DNA of 64,000 nucleotides from Actinoplanes octamycinicus (GTDB taxonomy: Bacteria > Actinomycetota > Actinomycetes > Mycobacteriales > Micromonosporaceae): contig NZ_JACHNB010000001.1 in the NCBI RefSeq assembly GCF_014205225.1, positions 1,550,001 through 1,614,000 of the forward strand, written 5' to 3'. Every line of letters begins with the position of its first letter. Position 1 is the stretch's first letter. The position numbers and the translations under genes were made by a program. Below, in pieces: positions 8,276-16,085 of the stretch. Below the pieces are notes generated by a model. That model was not told the DNA's origin. It ran no database searches and was given only the letters and a program-made list of their open reading frames with translations.

Positions 8276-8292
8276 GGATAGTGGTCCTATCC
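8276..8292. promoter_or_regulatory. MerR-region operator, copy 2
   Basis: GGATAG-TGGTC-CTATCC, the same arms and spacer length as the element at 6490-6506, directly upstream of the membrane protein gene that starts at 8245. Confidence 0.65.
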
Positions 8293-8303
8293 TTCAAACC
8301 GCC

Positions 8304-9332
8304 TCAGTACGCGCTCGACCGCGCCCAGAGGTTGATCCCCGACTCGGTCGCGTGCTGATCGATCTCGGCCAGCTCCGCCTCGGTGAACGAGGTGTTGCCG
8401 AGCGCCGCCAGATTGTTCTCCAGCTGGGCGACGCTGCTCGCGCCGAGCACCACCGAGGTCATCCGCGGGTCCCGCACCGCCCAGGCGATCGCCATCTGGG
8501 CCAGGCTCTGCCCGCGCCGCCCGGCGATCGCGTTCAGCGCCCGGATCTTGCCGAGGTTCTCCTCGGTCAACCACTCCGTGGTCAGCGACTTCTGCTCGTC
8601 GGCCCGGGAACCCTGCGGCACCCCGTCCAGGTAGCGGTCGGTGAGCATGCCCTGGGCCAGCGGCGAGAAGCCGATGCATCCGGCGCCGGCCTGCTCCAGC
8701 ACGCCGAGCAGCTCGTCCTCCACCCAGCGGTTCAGCATCGAGTAGGACGGCTGGTGGATCAGCAGCGGCGTGCCGAGATCACGCAGGATCGCGGCGGCCT
8801 CCGCGGTCTTCGCCGGGGAGTAGGACGAAATGCCGACATACAGCGCCTTGCCCGCCCGGACCGCGGCGTCCAGCGCCCCCATCGTCTCCTCGAGCGGCGT
8901 CTCCGGGTCGAACCGGTGCGAGTAGAAGATGTCCACATAGTCCAGGTTCATCCGCCGCAGCGACTGGTCCAGCGAGGCCGTCAGATACTTCCGCGACCCC
9001 CACTCGCCGTAGGGTCCCGGCCACATGTCATAGCCGGCCTTGGTCGAGATGATCAGCTCATCCCGGTACGGCGCGAAGTCCTCGGCCAGCAGGCGACCGA
9101 AATTGATCTCGGCGGAGCCGTACGGCGGGCCGTAGTTGTTGGCCAGGTCGAAGTGCGTGACCCCGAGGTCGAACGCGCGCCGCAGCACCGCGCGCTGCGT
9201 CTCGATCGGCTTGTCATCGCCGAAGTTGTGCCACAACCCCAGCGAGATCACGGGCAGTTTCAGGCCGCTGCGCCCACAGCGGCGGTATTCCATGGCGTCA
9301 TAACGGGCCGACGAAGCCGCATAGGAACTCAC
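8304..9332 (-). CDS. Aldo/keto reductase, YghZ/L-glyceraldehyde-3-phosphate reductase type
   Basis: NADPH-dependent aldo/keto reductase of 342 residues. The catalytic tetrad can be read: Asp and Tyr in HFDLANNYGP, Lys in ISTKAGYDMWPGPYGEWGSRKYL, His in IFYSHRFDP. The GPYG.WGSRKYL block and the NRW segment after QPSYSML are characteristic of the YghZ branch that reduces L-glyceraldehyde 3-phosphate and methylglyoxal. The physiological substrate here is not shown. The start used is GTG 9332 with a weak ribosome site; ATG 9293 is an alternative. The downstream end lies 12 bases from the MerR operator copy 2. Confidence 0.9.
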   Translation of the reverse strand: MSSYAASSARYDAMEYRRCGRSGLKLPVISLGLWHNFGDDKPIETQRAVLRRAFDLGVTHFDLANNYGPPYGSAEINFGRLLAEDFAPYRDELIISTKAGYDMWPGPYGEWGSRKYLTASLDQSLRRMNLDYVDIFYSHRFDPETPLEETMGALDAAVRAGKALYVGISSYSPAKTAEAAAILRDLGTPLLIHQPSYSMLNRWVEDELLGVLEQAGAGCIGFSPLAQGMLTDRYLDGVPQGSRADEQKSLTTEWLTEENLGKIRALNAIAGRRGQSLAQMAIAWAVRDPRMTSVVLGASSVAQLENNLAALGNTSFTEAELAEIDQHATESGINLWARSSAY

Positions 9333-9575
9333 CGTTGATTCCTACCGCACCCGGCACACTCCCGCCCCCGAATCCCCATCCCCGCCGGGCCGCTCCCGCA
9401 CCGGACCATCCCCGCTGCCGCGACGCCGCCCGCCGGCTTCCGGTTCCTTTTCCGGTACGACTCGGAGCCCCGTGACAATCGGCACGCGAGGCCCGGCCCG
9501 CCGCACGACCGCGACGCGTGTCGTGCGGAGAGCCGGCCCTCACGGACCGTCCCCGGGAGGTCGGCGAGCGCCGGG

Positions 9576-10178
9576 CTACGCGGGCAGGTCGGCGGTGGCC
9601 CGGCGGGACGGGCCGGCCAGGGCGTAGGTGACCAGGCCGGCCAACGCCAGGAGCAGGGCGAGCAGGACGGCCGGCCGGTTGTCGGGGGCCTGGGACTGCC
9701 AGGTGAGGAGCTGGTCGGCGACCGTCTCGGTGCGGGGGAACAGGACGGCGATCAAGGTCCAGCCCAGGGGCAGGAACCAGGAGCGGGCCGGGGTGAGCAG
9801 GCTGGCGCCCAGAGCGGTCAGGCCCAGCAGGCCCGCCGCGTCGCGGAGCAGCACCGACGCCGGGCCGAAGTGGGCCGCGGTGTACCGGGTGAGCACCAAC
9901 GAGCCGACCACGATCAGCAGCGCGGCCAGCAGGTGCGCGGCCCGGCGCGGCGGCCAGGACAGCGCGGCCGTCCGGTCCAGCGCGTAGTCCGGGCTGCTGA
10001 GGGTGAGGGTCAGGATCGACACCAGCAGCAACACCGTCAGCACCACCATCTGCGGTGCCACCTGCCGGTCCTTCGAGAAGATCGCCCACAGCGACCACAT
10101 CAGGCCCGCGCAGCCAGCCGCCACGGCCAGCGCCATCGGCGCCCGTCGCGACCGCAGATAGAGCGTCAGCCACCTCAT
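9576..10178 (-). CDS. Membrane protein at the end of the sigma/ABC operon
   Basis: About 200 residues with roughly six hydrophobic segments. The sequence is Arg-rich between segments and has no signature of its own. It follows the ABC permease gene by 58 bases on the same strand and is the last gene of the set starting with the ECF sigma factor at 13648. It is probably an accessory or second membrane subunit of the exporter; function inferred from position only. Confidence 0.68.
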   Translation of the reverse strand: MRWLTLYLRSRRAPMALAVAAGCAGLMWSLWAIFSKDRQVAPQMVVLTVLLLVSILTLTLSSPDYALDRTAALSWPPRRAAHLLAALLIVVGSLVLTRYTAAHFGPASVLLRDAAGLLGLTALGASLLTPARSWFLPLGWTLIAVLFPRTETVADQLLTWQSQAPDNRPAVLLALLLALAGLVTYALAGPSRRATADLPA

Positions 10179-10236
10179 GCCGCACCACCCGACCGGACGA
10201 CGGAACGCCGGCCCCGGGACGGGATCGAGTAGCGCT

Positions 10237-11499
10237 TCATCGGCACGTCAGGGCGGACTGGCGGATGGCGGCGACCTCGGCCTTCGCCTGGGCGGCGGGG
10301 AGCGCTCGCAACTGCTGCCAGCGGAGCCGGGCCCCGGCGGTGGTGTCCGGGTCCTCGTGGACCGGTGGTTCGCCGATCAGCCAGAAACCGGCCGCCAGCG
10401 AGTCCTCGAAGTCGGGGCCGTTGTCGCAATCGTAGGGCCGTTCGAAGGCGGCGACGACGATCTGCGCGGTCAGGTCGGCGGTCCGGCCGGTGCGGATGCG
10501 GACCAGGGCCACGTCCGGGCTGCGGGGCGCCGGCACGTCGGACAGGTAGGTGCTGTTGTCCTCGTTCACCCGGGTCGGGGCGCCGGGAAGCCTGGTGAGG
10601 ACGGTCAGCGCCTCCCGGGCCTGGGGCACCACGTCCGGGAGCAGCCCCTGGTGCACCCGGCTGACGCACACGCGGGGCTCGTCCGCCGCGCAGACCAGCG
10701 CTTTCGCGACCGGGTCGACCGAGTCGACGACCTGCCGGTTCCGGTGCGGCATGACGGTGACGGCCAGGATGACGCCGACGGTCACGGCCAGCAGCGCGGT
10801 GACCCGGCTCCGCCAGCCGCGGGAGGCGAACAGCAGCATCCCGGTGACCGCCAGCGCGCCGAGCCAGATCGCCTGGGCGGCGCTGATCCGGCCGGGCACG
10901 GTGGTGTAGGCGTCCGGCATGTTCATCTCGTAGATCGGCGAGAAGACCAGCGCCAGCCAGCCCCGCGGCCGGGTCGCCCCGGGGATGGTCAGCAGCAGGC
11001 CGAGACCGGCCACGGCCAGAGCCGGCGCGGTCACCAGCCAGGGCAGCGCCCGGCCGGCGGCGAGACCGATCCAGGCCGCCGCGACCAGGGACAGCAGGCC
11101 GACCGCGACGACGGTCAGGGCCTGCGGCGGCAGATAGTGCGCGGTGCCGAGCAGCGACACCCCGCCCGCGACGGTCATCAGCAGGTACGCCCCGGCGACC
11201 GCGACGGCCAGCGCCAGCATGGTCGGCACGGTCCGGTGCGACCGGGGCCGGGCGGTGCTGGCGAACAGCTCGGTCACCTTCGCCTGGTGCTCGCGGCGGC
11301 CCTGCCAGGCGCCGGCGGCCAGCGCGAGGGGCCAGAGCAACCCCAGGTAGAGCCGCTGGGTCATGGCCAGCTGCATCCAGCCGGTCGACCAGTCCCCCTC
11401 GTCGAAGAGGTAGAGCAGCGCGACGCCGACGGCCAGCAGGATCAGGGCGGCGCCGATCGCGGTGGAGCGGCGGAGCTCGATGCCGAGGACGCGGGTCAC
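10237..11499 (-). CDS. ABC transporter membrane protein with C-terminal extracytoplasmic domain
   Basis: About 420 residues. Six or seven membrane segments occupy residues 10-270, followed by a soluble part of about 140 residues (from PHRNRQVVDSVDP) containing three Cys (LVCAADEPRVCVSR and PYDCDNGP). This fits ABC-2 type permeases that couple to the adjacent ATPase. The GTG start at 11499 overlaps the ATPase stop (GTGA), which indicates translational coupling. A much longer open frame continues upstream but only as an antisense-like reading through the ATPase and anti-sigma genes. The substrate is unknown. Confidence 0.8.
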   Translation of the reverse strand: MTRVLGIELRRSTAIGAALILLAVGVALLYLFDEGDWSTGWMQLAMTQRLYLGLLWPLALAAGAWQGRREHQAKVTELFASTARPRSHRTVPTMLALAVAVAGAYLLMTVAGGVSLLGTAHYLPPQALTVVAVGLLSLVAAAWIGLAAGRALPWLVTAPALAVAGLGLLLTIPGATRPRGWLALVFSPIYEMNMPDAYTTVPGRISAAQAIWLGALAVTGMLLFASRGWRSRVTALLAVTVGVILAVTVMPHRNRQVVDSVDPVAKALVCAADEPRVCVSRVHQGLLPDVVPQAREALTVLTRLPGAPTRVNEDNSTYLSDVPAPRSPDVALVRIRTGRTADLTAQIVVAAFERPYDCDNGPDFEDSLAAGFWLIGEPPVHEDPDTTAGARLRWQQLRALPAAQAKAEVAAIRQSALTCR

Positions 11500-12296
11500 C
11501 GGCCGGCCTCCGCCCGGTGGCGGCGCAGCAGGGCGGAATAGCCGCGCTCGGCGGGGCTGTCGCCGGCGTCGCCGGCGGCGCCCTGGGCCACCAGCGTGTC
11601 CGGTGTGCCCTGGAAGACCAGCCGGCCCTGGTTCATCATCACCACGTCGGAGCAGGCGGCGACCACGTCCTCGACCAGGTGGGTGGAGACCAGCACGCAG
11701 CTGTCCGCGCCGAGGCCCCGCAGCAGCTCGCGGAAGTCGAGGCGCTGCTCCGGGTCGAGGCCGACGGTCGGCTCGTCGAGCAGCAGGATCGCCGGGTCGT
11801 TGACGATCGCCTGGGCGATGCCGACCCGGCGCAGCATGCCGCCGGAGAGGGTCTTCAGCTTGGCGCCGGCCCGGTCGGCGAGCCCGACCCGGTCGATGGC
11901 CCGCTGCACCGCGCCGGGCACCGCGGGTTTCGGCATCTCCTTGAGCCAGGCCATGTACTCGACGAACTCGCGCACGGTGAAGCGCGGGTAGAACCCGAAC
12001 GCCTGCGGCAGGTAGCCCAGTCCGCGGCGGACCCGGCGCAGGTCGGCCCGCCCGTCCACCGGCTCGCCGAGCAGGCTCAGCTTGCCGCCGGCCGGCTCGA
12101 TCACGGTGGCCAGCGCGCGCATCAGGGTGGTCTTGCCGGCGCCGTTCGGCCCGAGCAGCCCGTGCACTCCGGTGCCGAGGCTCAGGTCGAGCCCGTCGAC
12201 GGCCAGGTGCCGGCCGGCCCGGACCCGCAGGCCCTCGGCGTGCACCGCCCAGGGATGGGTGGTGGGGGCGGTCTCCGCCGCGCTCACCGATCGCAT
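11496..12296 (-). CDS. ABC transporter ATP-binding protein
   Basis: Cytoplasmic ATPase of 266 residues that powers the membrane protein encoded just downstream. Walker A GPNGAGKTT, Q-loop YLPQAFGFYP, signature LSGGM, Walker B AILLLDEP and H-loop STH are all present, so it should be active. The GLGYLPQAFGFYPRFTVREFVEYMAWLKEMP stretch is typical of ATPases paired with ABC-2 exporters for antibiotics or lipids. The start lies 3 bases after the anti-sigma stop. Confidence 0.93.
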   Translation of the reverse strand: MRSVSAAETAPTTHPWAVHAEGLRVRAGRHLAVDGLDLSLGTGVHGLLGPNGAGKTTLMRALATVIEPAGGKLSLLGEPVDGRADLRRVRRGLGYLPQAFGFYPRFTVREFVEYMAWLKEMPKPAVPGAVQRAIDRVGLADRAGAKLKTLSGGMLRRVGIAQAIVNDPAILLLDEPTVGLDPEQRLDFRELLRGLGADSCVLVSTHLVEDVVAACSDVVMMNQGRLVFQGTPDTLVAQGAAGDAGDSPAERGYSALLRRHRAEAGR

Positions 12297-12299
12297 GAG

Positions 12300-13094
12300 T
12301 CAACTCCTCCTGAGAAAGCGGTCGGCGCGGGCCATCACGAAGGCTGCCGAGGCAACCGCGATGAACGCCCAGACGCCGAGACTGCCCGGCTGAAGCACAA
12401 CCGGGAGGTGGGCGGTGAGCACCGCCGGCAGGGCCACCGCGGACGCCCAGCCGGCGATCAGCCCGAGGGCGGCCCGGCGCACTCCGATGAGCGCGCCGAG
12501 CGCGATGGCGGTGGTGGTGAAGGCCAGGCACGGCAGCAGCGTCAGGGCCAGCGAGACACCGGCCCGGTCGCTGGCCAGCAGCAGCATCGGCACGATCACG
12601 GCGAGCACCGTGGCGGTGCGCCGCAGCAGCAGCGGCAGGCCGGCCGCCGGGGTGCTGGCGATCAGCTCCCCGGCCGGGTCGCTGCCCCGGCTCCAGGCGA
12701 CCGCCACCCCGGGCAGCGGCGCGATCGGGGCCAGCAGCAGCACCAGCGACGGCAGGGCCGGCTGCAGCGCCTGGAGCAGCACCGCGCAGAACAGGATGGC
12801 GCCGGTCATGGTCAGCCACGGGACCAGTTGCCAGACCAGCCAGCGGTTGCGGGCCGCCGACCAGCGCCGCCGGACCGGGACCGGAGCCGGCCCGCCGGCG
12901 ACGCCCCGCTCCACCCCGGCGGTCACCCGGTCGAGCAGGGTCAGCACGTCCTCCGGGGCGCTGCCGGCCAGCCGGGCCCGGCAGTCGGCGCACTCCTCCA
13001 GGTGCACCTCGACCGTCCAGACGGTGGCCTCGTCGAGGTCCACGTCGCCGCCGGCATAGCGGGAGATCACCGAAGGGTGGGGGTGTCCGGTCAT
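12300..13094 (-). CDS. Zinc-binding (ZAS-type) anti-sigma factor with a polytopic membrane domain
   Basis: The first 40 residues hold the HxxxCxxC zinc anti-sigma signature (His31, Cys35, Cys38 in VHLEECADCRARL), the known clamp on ECF sigma factors. The rest (about 85-264) is unusual for the family: around six membrane segments rather than one. It overlaps the sigma gene by ATGA, so the two are made together. By family knowledge it holds the sigma factor inactive until a signal arrives; the large membrane part may sense the state of the ABC exporter encoded downstream. Confidence 0.85.
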   Translation of the reverse strand: MTGHPHPSVISRYAGGDVDLDEATVWTVEVHLEECADCRARLAGSAPEDVLTLLDRVTAGVERGVAGGPAPVPVRRRWSAARNRWLVWQLVPWLTMTGAILFCAVLLQALQPALPSLVLLLAPIAPLPGVAVAWSRGSDPAGELIASTPAAGLPLLLRRTATVLAVIVPMLLLASDRAGVSLALTLLPCLAFTTTAIALGALIGVRRAALGLIAGWASAVALPAVLTAHLPVVLQPGSLGVWAFIAVASAAFVMARADRFLRRS

Positions 13095-13648
13095 GACAGC
13101 GCCTCCCGCAGCGCGAGCCGGGCCCGGCGGGCCCGGGTTTTCACGGTGCCCTCCGGCACCCCGAGCAGCAGCGACGTCTCCCGGACCGAGAGACCGTCGA
13201 GGACCATGGCGCGCAGCACCTGGCGGACGTCCGCCGGGAGGGTGAGCAGCGCCTGCTCCAGCTCATGGCCGACCCGGCCGGCCATCACCTCGTCCTCGGC
13301 GGCCGGGACGGTGGTGGCGGCGTGGGCGACCGGCACCTTCTCCTGGCGGGCACGCCGGCGGAACGCGTCGACCAGCCGGTTGGCCGCGATCGTCCAGAGC
13401 CAGCCGACCGCGCTGCCGTCGGTGGCCGAGCCGGCGAAGTCACCGGCGGCCCGCCAGACGGCCAGATAGGTCTCCTGCATCACGTCGGCGACCACGTCGT
13501 CGTCGGCGCACCGGCGGCGCAGCCGCACGGCGAGCCACGGCGAGGTGCGCCGGTAGAGCTCGTCGAACGCGCGCCGGTCACCGGTGGCGGTGCGGCGCAC
13601 CAGCTCCGCCTCGTCGGCCGCGTCCAGGCTTCGTCTCACAACCAGCAA
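13091..13648 (-). CDS. ECF RNA polymerase sigma factor
   Basis: Sigma-70 group 4 factor. Region 2 is seen in RAFDELYRRTSPWLAVRLRRRCADDDVVADVMQETYLAVWRAAGDF and region 4 in LPADVRQVLRAMVLDGLSVRETSLLLGVPEGTVKTRARRARLALREAL. It heads an operon with its anti-sigma factor, an ABC ATPase, a permease and another membrane protein, so it probably switches on its own exporter. The start is uncertain (TTG 13648 or GTG 13639; no ATG in frame). Confidence 0.9.
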   Translation of the reverse strand: MLVVRRSLDAADEAELVRRTATGDRRAFDELYRRTSPWLAVRLRRRCADDDVVADVMQETYLAVWRAAGDFAGSATDGSAVGWLWTIAANRLVDAFRRRARQEKVPVAHAATTVPAAEDEVMAGRVGHELEQALLTLPADVRQVLRAMVLDGLSVRETSLLLGVPEGTVKTRARRARLALREALS

Positions 13649-13735
13649 GACGACGGCAGGCCGCCCACGGTTCTCCAGTCGGAGTGACGTGAGTCACACA
13701 ACCTCGCTGCGCCCGCGCAACAGCTAGGTTGAGGC

Positions 13736-14062
13736 ATGGCCTTCGACGAGGCACTCGCGGAACGGATCCGGGACGCGCTCGGAGACGTCGACGGGGTGAG
13801 CGACAAGCGGATGTTCGGCGGGATCACCTTCATGGTGCACGGCAACATGGCCGTCGGCGTGATGGGTGACGACCTGATCGTGCGGCTCGGCGCGGCCGCC
13901 GGGGAGGCGGCGCTGGCCGAGCCGGGCACCCGGGTCTTCGACTTCACCGGCCGCCCGATGAAGAACTGGGTGGTGGTCGACGGCGACCGCCTCGACGACG
14001 ACGACCTGGCCCGCTGGCTCCGGGCCGGCGTCGACTTCGCCTGCTCGCTGCCACCCAAATAG
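13736..14062 (+). CDS. TfoX N-terminal domain family protein
   Basis: A 108-residue single-domain protein. DVDGVSDKRMFGGITFMVHGNMAVGVMGDDLIVRLG ... RVFDFTGRPMKNWVVVDGDRLDDDDLARWLRAGVDF is the TfoX/Sxy N-terminal fold. In gamma-proteobacteria Sxy drives competence; short actinobacterial versions are common and have no established role. It stands alone, divergent from the sigma gene and convergent with the sugar operon. A TAGGTT box lies a few bases before the ATG, compatible with a very short leader. Confidence 0.88.
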   Translation: MAFDEALAERIRDALGDVDGVSDKRMFGGITFMVHGNMAVGVMGDDLIVRLGAAAGEAALAEPGTRVFDFTGRPMKNWVVVDGDRLDDDDLARWLRAGVDFACSLPPK

Positions 14063-14109
14063 CAGGGCCCGGCGCGGACGTCGCTGGCCGCCGCCGGACC
14101 CCGGTCCTT

Positions 14110-14958
14110 TCAGAAGACGCTGTCGTACGCGGTGAGCGTCACGTCCAGCACCTCGCGCCCGGGCCGTTCCCAGAGGCCGGCGTTCATCACCTCGACCTCG
14201 ATCGGCCCGGCGTACCCGGCCTTGTCCACCGCGTCGTGGAACGCCCGCATGTCCACGCACCCGTCCCCGGGCAGCCCGCGCCCGGTCAGCACGCCGGCCG
14301 GCAGCGGGGTGATCCAGTCCGCGAGCTGGTAGATCGCGATCCGCTCGCCGGCCCGGGCGATCTTCTCCAGCACGGTGTCGTCCCACCACAGGTGGTAGGT
14401 GTCGACGGTGACCCCGACCTGCCCGGCCGGGTGCTGCTCGGCGATCGCCATCGCCTGGTCCCAGGTGCTGATCACGCACCGGTCGGCGGCGTACATCGGG
14501 TGCAGCGGCTCGATCGCCAGGGTCACCCCGGCGGCGGCCGCGTACGGGGCCAGCCGTCCGATCGCGTCGGCGACGTGCCGCCGGGCGCCGGCGAGGTCCC
14601 GCGATCCGTCCGGCAGCCCGCCGGAGACCAGGACCAGCACCTTCGTGCCGAGCGCGGCGGCCTCGTCGATCGCCCGGCGGTTGTCGTCGAACCAGTCCGG
14701 CAGCTGGAAGAAGCCGCTGCGGCAGAGCGTGGTGACGGTCAGGCCGGCGTCCCGGACCAGGGCGGCGGAGCGGGCCAGACCGTATTCGGCGACCGGCTCA
14801 CGCCAGAGCGCGACCTGGTCCACCCCGGCCGCCACGCAGCCGGCGACCATCTCCTCCAGGCCCCAGAGCTTGGCGGTGATCTGGTTGAACGAGAACCTGC
14901 TCCGGCGTAGCCCTGAGTTGACGGCGGTGCCAGCCGATTCGCTCGCCGGCTCGCTCAT
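14110..14958 (-). CDS. Sugar phosphate isomerase/epimerase-like TIM-barrel protein
   Basis: AP-endonuclease-2/xylose-isomerase-like TIM barrel of 282 residues. Visible motifs are RSRFSFNQITAKLWGLEEMV at the start, VTLAIEPLHPMYAADRCVISTWDQA (metal-ligand Glu), GVTVDTYHLWWD and GYAGPIEVEVMN (C-terminal Glu). It should isomerise or epimerise a keto-sugar. It is the third gene of a three-gene operon; its ATG overlaps the previous stop (ATGA at 14955-14958). Co-transcription with a Gfo/Idh dehydrogenase and a DUF993 protein points to breakdown of a sugar or polyol. Confidence 0.87.
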   Translation of the reverse strand: MSEPASESAGTAVNSGLRRSRFSFNQITAKLWGLEEMVAGCVAAGVDQVALWREPVAEYGLARSAALVRDAGLTVTTLCRSGFFQLPDWFDDNRRAIDEAAALGTKVLVLVSGGLPDGSRDLAGARRHVADAIGRLAPYAAAAGVTLAIEPLHPMYAADRCVISTWDQAMAIAEQHPAGQVGVTVDTYHLWWDDTVLEKIARAGERIAIYQLADWITPLPAGVLTGRGLPGDGCVDMRAFHDAVDKAGYAGPIEVEVMNAGLWERPGREVLDVTLTAYDSVF

Positions 14959-16085
14959 CCCGCCATCACCTCGAAGAAGCGGTTCGCGCGGTGGGCCGCC
15001 AGATCCGGGTCGGGCAGCAGGCCGGCCGCGTCGGCCAGCTCGACCAGCCGGGCGAAGTGCGGCACCGACCGGCCGGACTGGAGCCCGCCGACCATGGTGA
15101 AGTGCGACTGGTGGCCGGCCAGCCAGGCGAGGAAAACGATGCCGGTCTTGTAGTAGAAGGTCGGCTTCTGGAAGATGTGCCGGGACAGCGGCACGGTCGG
15201 CGCGAAGATCCGGTCGTACTCGTCCAGGTCGCCGCGGTCCAGGGCGGCGAAGGCGGCCGCCGCGGCCGGGGCGATCGCGGCGAAGATGCCGAGCAGCGCG
15301 TCCGAGTGTCCCCGCTCGTCGCCGCGGATCAGCTCCGGATAGTTGAAGTCGTCGCCGGTGTAGAGCCGGACCCCGGCCGGGAGCCGGCGGCGCAGCCGGA
15401 CCTCGTGGTCGGCGTCGAGCAGCGAGATCTTGATCCCGTCCACCTTGGCCGGGTTCGCGGCGATCAGCTCGAGGACGGTCTCGGTGGCCTTGTCCACGTC
15501 GGACGAACCCCAGTAGCCCTCCAGGGCCGGGTCGAAGGCGGTGCCGAGCCAGTGCAGCACCACCGGCTTGTCCGAGATATCAAGCAACGAACGATAAATC
15601 GTCAGATAGTCCTCGGCGTCCCGGGCGGCGGCGGCGAGGTGGCGGCTGCACATCAGCACCGGCGCGGCCCCGGCGGTCAGCACGTCGGCGAGCTGCTCCT
15701 GATAGGCCCGCTGGATCCGGTCCAGGGTCACCGGGCCGGGTGCGAGCTGGTCGGTGGCGACGCCGGCCACGATCGGCCCCTCGGCCGCCGCCGCGCTGCG
15801 CCGGATCAGCTCCCGGGTCGCGGCGTAGTCCAGACCCATCCCGCGCTGGGCGGTGTCCATCGCCTCGGCCACCCCGAGGCCGTGTGACCAGAGGTGCTGC
15901 CGGAAGGCGAGGGTCGCCGCCCAGTCCAGGGCGGCTGGTGCGCCGGGCGAGTTCTCCGCACGCGGGTCCGCGACCACGTGCGCGGCGGCGTACGCCAATC
16001 GGGTCTGGAATGGGGTGGCGGGTTTGTCCCAGACCCGCCGGTCGGCGAGGGTCAGCGGCCCGGACGGCAGGCGGACCGTGGCCAT
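14955..16085 (-). CDS. DUF993 / dihydrodipicolinate synthase-like aldolase
   Basis: A 376-residue TIM-barrel protein beginning VRLPSGPLTLADRRVWDKPATPFQTRLAYAAAHVVADPRAEN and containing GVATDQLAPGPVTLDRIQRAYQEQLADV, KPVVLHWLGTAFDP, KVDGIKISLLDADHEV (candidate Schiff-base Lys) and LYTGDDFNYPELI. This matches the DUF993 family, related to class I aldolases of the DapA type. It starts inside the stop of the Gfo/Idh gene (ATGA) and overlaps the isomerase start, so three genes are translated together. It probably cleaves the product of the dehydrogenase; substrate unknown. Confidence 0.85.
   Translation of the reverse strand: MATVRLPSGPLTLADRRVWDKPATPFQTRLAYAAAHVVADPRAENSPGAPAALDWAATLAFRQHLWSHGLGVAEAMDTAQRGMGLDYAATRELIRRSAAAAEGPIVAGVATDQLAPGPVTLDRIQRAYQEQLADVLTAGAAPVLMCSRHLAAAARDAEDYLTIYRSLLDISDKPVVLHWLGTAFDPALEGYWGSSDVDKATETVLELIAANPAKVDGIKISLLDADHEVRLRRRLPAGVRLYTGDDFNYPELIRGDERGHSDALLGIFAAIAPAAAAAFAALDRGDLDEYDRIFAPTVPLSRHIFQKPTFYYKTGIVFLAWLAGHQSHFTMVGGLQSGRSVPHFARLVELADAAGLLPDPDLAAHRANRFFEVMAG

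Noticed and set aside
11500..12993. Upstream extension of the ABC permease frame
   Set aside because: The extension runs through the ATPase and anti-sigma genes in another frame with Ala/Arg/Gly-rich nonsense; the real protein begins at GTG 11499 with membrane segments.
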